This document shows positions 57,500 to 64,000 of a stretch of DNA of 64,000 nucleotides, in pieces. Every line of letters starts with the position of its first letter. Positions within the stretch are counted from its first letter, which is position 1. A model generated the notes under the pieces. That model saw only the letters and a list, made by a program, of their open reading frames with translations, was not told the origin of the DNA and did not search any database. The DNA comes from Megaleporinus macrocephalus (taxonomy: Eukaryota; Chordata; Actinopteri; Characiformes; Anostomidae), in assembly GCA_021613375.1 (NCBI GenBank), contig CM038711.1, forward strand, positions 14,160,576 to 14,224,575, given 5' to 3'. The position numbers and the translations under genes were made by a program.

Positions 57500-58640
57500 C
57501 TTCGTCCTTCCTTTGGTAGCCATCGTTTGTGATAATGTTAGAAGGTAATCGATCTGGAACCCAGCAGAAGCTTAAACTATTCGTTACCTGTCTACAATCA
57601 AATATGCCCATTTTCTCTGGATTCTACGACTATTCAAGCAGCCCTACTCCGATCACTGTGACTCGGATTTGCATCATTCACGACCTTCCAATTTACTGCA
57701 CGGTGCATGTGGAAGGAAAAGAACCCAGCCTCTCAGATGTTGCAGCAGTAATCTGCTTCCAGGATGGCAGCTTCTTTTCGCCCCCAGAGACAGGATTCTC
57801 TACCCGCCGAGACGCATACAAGAACAATCCCAACTTTACAGTCCTCAAAGCTCCCCATTCTCAGAGTGGAGCTGTGGCTTTTTGTAGTCAAGATAAATGT
57901 TTGCGTCCTCTTTTGCAGATACGTCTGTAGCTATTTGGTGGACTTATCTTTTAAGAGTGCTGTGCCGTTTCAGATGTGTCTTCTTTCTACCCACCCCCCT
58001 CTTTTCTTACAGTTTCTTCATTTGCACAAATCAAGAGAGCTTCAAATTTGCTTCTTTCAAATCCCAACCCGGGCCTCGAAAATACTTTTCCTCTCTGCTT
58101 TTCACAAACAATCCTAGTAACTGGAAGAGAGATGGCCAGGCCTTCGTTCTTGGCCACTTCTCTGAAAAAGAGCATGCCCAGGGTTCACAGAGCGAGTGAA
58201 AAGAGAGTGTGTGAAAGCTACCGTCAAATTGCCCAGGCGCGAAGGCTTCAGAACACAGCCCGGCTTTAAGACGCACCAGGCTCTATGGGAGGGGAAGATT
58301 TGCTTTCATCCTCTCCCCTGTCCTTTCCCTCCCTCCCTCCCTTGCTCGCTCCCTCTTTCTTCCTCTCACTCTCTCTTAAAGTGCACCTTCAATATCTCCA
58401 GTCGGCATTTGCGAGCGTGGGGCTGAGCCAAGTTCAGCCTGGCCCAGGCTCCTACCCGCGCAGGCCTCATGCTGTGAGCTGAGCTCAGGAGAGAGAAGCG
58501 GCCAAGCCCCTGCTTAGAACAGTGGGCAAGAAGAGCGCTGATGCAATATTACTCATTAATGGAGTTTGCGCTATGAATTGTGATGAGCCCATGTGCTTTG
58601 TCTCATTCTGAAATGAGATAAGAAGGGTTTACAAAAAAGA
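57500..58640. other. Unique block with a 133-codon open frame, candidate CNE
   Basis: Repeat-free sequence with several overlapping frames, the longest on the plus strand at 57529-57930. It reads as low-similarity protein with no recognised domain. No splice acceptor and donor pair clearly bounds it. 58318-58380 is CT-rich. The block could be a conserved non-coding element or, less likely, an unrecognised exon. Confidence 0.33.
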
Positions 58641-59280
58641 TGTGAGCTGGGAAGATGGGAGACATGGTATAGAAAAGGGGTATTTAATTAGAATTCAGTA
58701 AGATCCAGTCAGAGTAGATTTCTTTAGGCCGGTCCGGACCATCATTATATCTAACTTGTGTTTTGATTCAGTGCCATATCCTATACACTGAAGTAGCCTC
58801 GTATCAGCATTTTATGTCATCAGCAACTGAAATACAAACAAATTACAAATACCGTTCAGTATATTTTAACAGTATTTACTGTTTAAGTGCTGAATTGAAA
58901 TCATTATTTATAAAATGTTATAAATGTTATAAAAAATAAATGATTTTTCATCACAAGAAAAAACAAGGAATAGATTAAAAAAACCTTTTGAAAAGTGCTT
59001 ATTTTATAGTGCTTATTTATAGAAATAGTAAATAAAATGTATGTGTTCTTGTTAACTCAATTCCACATATTGACCTGTTGGTTTGGAGCTGCCTATGGGA
59101 AGAATAAACATATACGTCTCTTCATATACGAGTTTTCACCATCAGCTTTTTTTTTTAGAGCATGTTATTCTTTCTCTGAGTCGCTTTACTCTCCAACTCA
59201 CTTTACTCTTTGACTCACTTTATTCTCCGACTGCTACTTCTTGCTTCCTACCTCACTGGTGTCCGCACCACACTTCTACA
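58641..59280. other. Intergenic sequence, nothing recognised
   Basis: AT-rich; short tandem ACTCACTTTACTCT-like repeats at 59180-59235. No gene. Confidence 0.4.
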
Positions 59281-59289
59281 TCTGCTTAG

Positions 59290-59490
59290 ATCTGATTGGC
59301 TGAGGAGCGCCTTTGGTGATCTTACAGTGCACGTGATTGGTCTGTGAGTTTACTGCGTCGCAAAGCCCATATACTATAAAGACGCTTAAAATAAACACTG
59401 TCAGAATTAAATCCTTCTCAATAGTTTGGAGCCGGACTACGGTCTGTCTGTTAGTGCCCTCTGGTATAGACCTTTTTTGCAACTTCACAA
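59290..59490 (+). promoter_or_regulatory. LTR- or promoter-like CCAAT-TATA-AATAAA cluster
   Basis: Two inverted CCAAT motifs (GATTGG at 59294 and 59335), then CTATAAAG (59375) and AATAAA (59390), fall in the spacing typical of a compact LTR U3-R region. Neither TG...CA boundaries nor a target duplication could be fixed. Confidence 0.35.
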
Positions 59491-59609
59491 GCCTTTGTGA
59501 GTTTTTTGAAAATTAAAGAACAGTAATGATGAAAAATGCTGCGGCAATGTATATAAGACAACCCAAAAACTAAAGTAAGTTAAAATGCTTTAGTGTATAT
59601 TGGCAGAGA

Positions 59610-60600
59610 AACGTACTGCTTTGTGGTGATAAGAACCAGGTGTCACAATGTCTATGACACAAATGAAGCCATTTAAATAGCTTTTTAATACAAGAGGAAG
59701 GTCATTACTTAGATTGAAGCTCATTTGTGGAGCTGACCATGTTAAGGCAAAATGGTCAGCTTAATTTTTAGTCATAAAAAGTAACTTCTTCCATTGAAGT
59801 ATATGTTCAGATGACTTTCAGGTGCATTTGATCTACTTATCAGAGACTTTTCATCAGAGATATGGGGTCTACTGCCAGCTTGAGTGCATAATAGAAATTA
59901 TAATGAAAATCATTCTATTAAATTAGGAATTAATGCAAAGTAGATGCATTTTATCTGCATGTCCCACAGCATTGTTAAATAATGTCTCATGTATCAGATA
60001 GCATATTTGTAATCATTCAATGTAATGAGAGGCATTAAAGAGGAAATGTCATTAATGTCTACAGACGAAGTAAAAAAGTGCTACTTTGTAGGAAATGTAG
60101 TGGTGATAGGAAGCAGGTGTCAAAATGTCTACAGCACCAAATAAAGCCATGTTAATTGCTATCTGAAATCTGAGATAAGGCACTACTCAGATTGCAGCTA
60201 ATTTGTGACACTAACCATGTTAAGGCCAGATTATTAAAAGGTCAGATTATTTTAGTCTTATCTCTTTAATTAAAGCTTGTGATCAGATGACTCCCAGGAT
60301 TTGATCTACTTATCAGAGGCTTTAAAATTTGTGGTGTCCAATAACAGCTTGAGTTTGTAATAGAAAATGTTTTCTATTAAGTTAATAGCAGCATTTTTAC
60401 AATCATTTTATGTACTAATTTTGTGATGTAGCTTTTACAAGTATTAAAGAGGTATTTGTTAACTCAACTGTTCAGATGTAAATAAAAAGTGATCTATTGT
60501 AGGGAAAGTTACCAAGTTTACCACAGTAGTGGTGCTAGGAACCAGGAGTGTAATCCTTTTTATTACAAACATACCATCTGAGATCTGGCATGCTTACTTA
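59610..60600. repeat. Long diverged tandem repeat, 430-480 bp period
   Basis: The landmark GTGGTG(A/C)TA-GAA-C(C/A)AGG recurs at 59623, 60100 and 60529. Between the first two, GCAGCTAATTTGTG/GAAGCTCATTTGTGG, ACCATGTTAAGGC, GATCTACTTATCAGAG and ATTAAAGAGG follow in the same order in both units. The third unit is partial. No coding capacity. Confidence 0.85.
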
Positions 60601-60764
60601 TTTTAGTAAATTTGACTTAGTTTTGAGCTAATATCATAAAAGAGTTACTTATGGAGTTAAATCAGTTTTAACAGAACCTGAACCTGAAACCATGCTTTTG
60701 AAAAAAGGTATTAAAAACTGTGAAAAAAACTGTGAGGACAATGTAATTCAATGGAACCAGATTT

Positions 60765-60880
60765 TACTTTAGAGCATTTCTATTGGTCCCTTCATCATAA
60801 TATTTTCACATAAAATATAAAAGGTAGCCATCATGATCAAATAGTGTAGAAAAATGAAAATTGACAAAATGGAGATGCAT
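60765..60880. repeat. Interspersed repeat R2, copy 2
   Basis: Shares TTTCTATTGGTCCCTTCATC, TAGCCATCATGATCAAAT and TAGAAAAATGAAAATTGAC with 52735-52850. Confidence 0.7.
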
Positions 60881-60944
60881 GTTTTTCTTTGGACAGTGAC
60901 GAGATATATATCTGTGTTGCAACCCCTGGTTGCCTTTACCACCT

Positions 60945-61245
60945 TTGTACAGAATCAAAGTCTGTTTCTCTACAAAGAAACCAGTTCAGTGTTCACTGTA
61001 AACAACTCTGAATGACTTTGTTGAAATCGTAATCATTGAATTATGGAGAAAATCTGAGTAATTAGATGGAACTCCCTTTTAAATGCTCTGGACATCAGGT
61101 TCCCATCACCACCACTGTGAACAATTCCAATAGCCAGTTTCTCAGCAATGAAGCATTTTACACCAAACAACCCTGAATAGCTCTGCTTACATGTTAAATC
61201 TTTTAATTATGCGGGTATTTGACATGTCGGTAGAATTCTCTTTTT
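60945..61245. repeat. Recurrent repeat family R1, two adjacent copies
   Basis: Two diverged members lie in tandem (about 60945-61080 and 61095-61245), each with the CATTTTACACCAAACAACC or TCTGAATGACTTTGTTGAAA landmarks and a GGAACTCCCTTTT or AGAATTCTCTTTTT end. Confidence 0.65.
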
Positions 61246-61299
61246 ATATAGTGCTTTAATATCAGTTACAAGGAAAGCAGGCACATCTGAATATGTGAC

Positions 61300-61960
61300 T
61301 GCACTGCCCCTACATGACCTTAAACATGGAACTTCAAGGGTAGATTAATGGATTTCTTTGTGTTGCGTTGCAACAGCAATTAGACTGATTGATTCTTGTG
61401 GAATCAATGCACAAGGCAGAGAGAAAGTAATTACCGAGAGCGAATCTATTAATTACTGATTGATTCATAAAGAAATTATCATTAGTTCCATCTAAAGATG
61501 GCGCAAACATTTTTCACCTAAGACAGTTGTTTATTTTCGCCTTGAAAATTGTCGAATTGTCAGAGATCAGCCCAAATGTGGCTGTTTTTCAACCCACCAG
61601 CATTGTTTATGATCACAATCCCCAAAATTATCCTCATTCAATTGACCTAATTTAATCACATTATCTCTACATGATTACCCAGTCTTGCTCAATTTTGGCC
61701 CAATTAGCTGAAGTCACTGGGGATTATTTGCAAACACTGGACTGAAAATGACTTTTCTGAGCGTTATTTTAATAGGAGATAAACAAAATTTTATAATCAT
61801 CCGAACCGTGCAGCACGGTTATGACAACACAGATGATCCGAGAAGGCCAGTCCCAAATGCCAAGTCTATAAGCGACGCTCGTAACAAGCTCAGTTTGAAT
61901 TACAGCATTACTGCCTATAATAAACGCAGTTCATGACAGCAATTAACCCAAGCTGTATAT
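61300..61960. other. Unique block dense in TAAT cores, strongest CNE candidate
   Basis: About 650 bp without repeats, with many homeodomain-type cores (GCAATTAGACTGATTGATTC, GTAATTACC, CTATTAATTACTGATTG, CCCAATTAGCTG). It also has GATTGATTC/GAATCAAT-like symmetric motifs. It is unlike any mobile element seen in the window. A 62-codon plus-strand frame (61748-61936) is not protein-like. Enhancer function is inferred from texture only. Confidence 0.42.
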
Positions 61961-62344
61961 TTTAAAAGGTTACAGGTCAGTGCTGTTAGCTTTAAGAAGC
62001 CATTCAGATGGAATTTCACTGAACTTACTTGCAGGCGTCCATTTATCATATGGATTGCTGAAAGTCGTGTGCATGATTACATGCTTGTTTTATTGCAACT
62101 CTATAGCTGTCATACAAAGTAAACATGACCTTATAGCCAGTGGTTAAACTGACCTGGAATTATCTGGAAATACATTATAACTGGACGTTGGCTTTTCAAC
62201 CGGAGGCTGAACAAATATCAGGTTTTCGATTGGCATGTGCATTCTGATTCATTTTCATATTTGAGTATTTAAGAGTTAATTAATAGAAATCCAGTTTTAA
62301 AAAGTACTTTTGGCCAAAATAAACTAGACGGTATTTGAGGTGAC
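61961..62344. other. Intergenic sequence, nothing recognised
   Basis: AT-rich flank of the LINE insertion. No gene. Confidence 0.45.
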
Positions 62345-63536
62345 AGCTCTGATGTTCAGAAGCTAAACAGCAGCTCCAGCACCATCACCATGAACACTGG
62401 GGCACCCCAGGGCAGTGTACTGAGTCCTCTGTTGTTCACCCTGCTGACTCATGACTGTGTTGCGAAACACAGTTCTAACAGCATCATAAAGTTCGCCGAT
62501 GATACAACTGTGCTGGGTCTCATCAGCAAAGGCGACGAGTCAGCATACAGGGAGGAGGTACAGCAGCTGACAGACTGGTGTACAGTCAACAACCTTCAAT
62601 GGAATGTAGAGAAGACCAAGGAAATGGTTGTTGACTTCAGGAAATCAAGACCGGTCCACTCTCCGCTTAACATCAACGGCTCCTCTGTGGAGATCGTTAA
62701 GAGCACCAAGTTCCTTGGTGTCCACCTAGCGGAGAACCTGGTCCCTGAACACCAGCTCTACAGCCAAGAAAGCCCAGCAGCGTCTCTACTTCCTCCGGAA
62801 GCTGAGAAAGGCCCGTCTCCCTCCACCCATCTTCACCCTCTTCTATAGGGGAACCATAGAGAGCATCCTAAGCAGCTGCATCACTGCCTGGTTTGGGACC
62901 TGCACAGCCTCTGACCACAAGTCCCTCCAACGCATTGTGAGGACAGCTGAGAGGATTGGAGTCTCATCGGAGTCTCTCTCCCCTCTGTCTTGGACATTTA
63001 CTCCACCCGCTGCATCCGCAAAGCAACCGGCATTGTGGATGACCCCACCCACCCTTCACACAGACTGTTCTCCCTCCTGCCATCTGGAAGAAGGTACCGC
63101 AGCGTCCGGTCCAACACGACTAGACTCTGCAACAGCTTCTTCCCCCAAGCCATCAGACTTCTCAACACAACTCAACGTCTGAACTGATATCTTCTGGTAC
63201 ATGCACACTCTCTCTCTCTCTCTCTCCAACCATTTACCCCAGATATAAAAAAGGGAATCATTTTTGCACAAAGCATTGCACTGATAACCTTACTACCTCA
63301 CTGGACTATTTATTACACATTGCACAATTTGCACACTACCAGCAATTATTTATTATTCTCTGTCTGTACTGTGTTGTGTTGTGTTGTCTGTCCGCACTTG
63401 TTTGTTTGTGTTGCACTTGTCTTGTATGCACTGTCTATGTTGCACCATGGTCCTTGAGAAACGTTGTTTCGTTTCACTGTGTACTATGTATGTAGTTGAA
63501 ATGACAATAAAACCCACTTGACTTGACTTGACTTAA
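62345..63536 (+). mobile_element. 5'-truncated L2-type LINE with reverse transcriptase 3' half
   Basis: The plus-strand frame at 62390-62848 reads NTGAPQGSVLSPLLF (RT motif B) and IIKFADDTTVLG (motif C, with the catalytic DD). Then follow NNLQWNVEKTKEMVVDFRK and a FLGVHL block. After a frameshift near 62740, other frames continue the C-terminal region (YRGTIESILSSCITAWFGTC, then RRYRSVRSNTTRLCNSFFPQ to the stop at about 63185). The 3'-UTR ends AATGACAATAAAACC followed by tandem ACTTG units (to 63536), as in fish L2/CR1-group LINEs. The 5' part with the endonuclease is absent, which is the usual outcome of incomplete reverse transcription. Confidence 0.9.
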
Positions 63537-64000
63537 AACAAATAGTAGCACAAAAATGTTGCAGTGAGCAGAAGACTATAATAATAATTATTATTATAAT
63601 AATAATTTGTCATCTAACACAATATGTTTTCTTAGTGGATGATGTTACAACATATTATTTCAACTGGGAAGTATATTAGCATTGTTTCCGGACCTGATGG
63701 ACATCAGTTGTTAGCCTAGTTAGCAATACAGCTGCATTATTTCTGCCTTCTCTATCATGTTTTCAACAACATGACTGGCAACATGCTCATGTTAAAGCAC
63801 TTATGTTTAAAGCTGCACAGCATAATATACATACCTAATCCAGCAACATTTTACAGTCTTGTTAACACATAGAAGTGTCACACAATTAAATTGTAGTTAC
63901 AATTGTAAATTGTTAATGACTAACAATGATTTTAGTATTCAAATACTCAAACAGTTAACTTAGAATTGGCATGTGCAATCACCTTGTTTGAGACAACAAA
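63537..64000. other. Intergenic sequence, nothing recognised
   Basis: AT-rich; ATAATAATTATTATTATAAT near 63580-63605 is a short inverted repeat. No gene. Confidence 0.5.

Noticed and set aside
17880..64000. Exons of a contactin gene (neighbour of ARHGAP42 in mammals)
   Set aside because: I looked for immunoglobulin or fibronectin type III exon readings on the minus strand and recognised none.

Overview
The window looks like teleost fish nuclear DNA. It is AT-rich, almost free of long open frames, and crowded with Tc1/mariner relics, hAT elements bounded by 8-bp target duplications, tRNA-derived SINEs, solo LTRs and non-LTR fragments of kinds common in fish. The SINE families suggest an otophysan such as a characiform, but that is an inference and the species cannot be named.

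One protein-coding exon can be supported. It lies on the minus strand at 17315-17468 and is the first coding exon of an arhgap42 (GRAF3) orthologue, a BAR-PH-RhoGAP-SH3 protein. Its start codon, an upstream in-frame stop, a consensus splice donor and about 400 bp of 5'-UTR/promoter sequence are all visible. The gene runs toward position 1, so 1-17314 is inferred to be the start of a long intron 1, and 17880-64000 is upstream intergenic sequence. No second arhgap42 exon and no exon of another gene was recognised.

Layout. 1-17314 (intron 1): hAT elements at 838-1842, 5988-6894 (with a broken BED zinc finger), a probable one at 6951-7941, and 14178-14975; Tc1 relics near 8120-8420 and 13118-13880; a 90-bp minisatellite split by an inverted-repeat element (3020-4000); SINEs at 9353-9717 and 11594-11870; and a 674-bp MITE ending 97 bp from the exon. 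17315-17880: exon 1 and promoter. 17875-26121: a MITE, a hAT/ZMYM-like fragment, a recent tandem duplication that captured the edge of an LTR, a telomere-like degenerate array, a decayed reverse transcriptase, and a second copy of the 674-bp MITE. 26122-38756: mostly unique sequence with candidate conserved non-coding blocks, and a 29-bp minisatellite that appears to have grown out of a Tc1 transposase segment (31856-32480). 38757-48680: a cluster of Tc1 remnants, four LTRs, a SINE and a decayed composite repeat. 48681-64000: unique blocks, a 941-bp inverted-repeat element with a nested MITE, a 430-480 bp tandem repeat (59610-60600), and a 5'-truncated L2-type LINE (62345-63536).

Apart from arhgap42 regulation there is no pathway to reconstruct here. 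The main interest is in how mobile elements have built and rearranged this locus, and in several unique blocks that may be regulatory. No undescribed defence or metabolic system was found.
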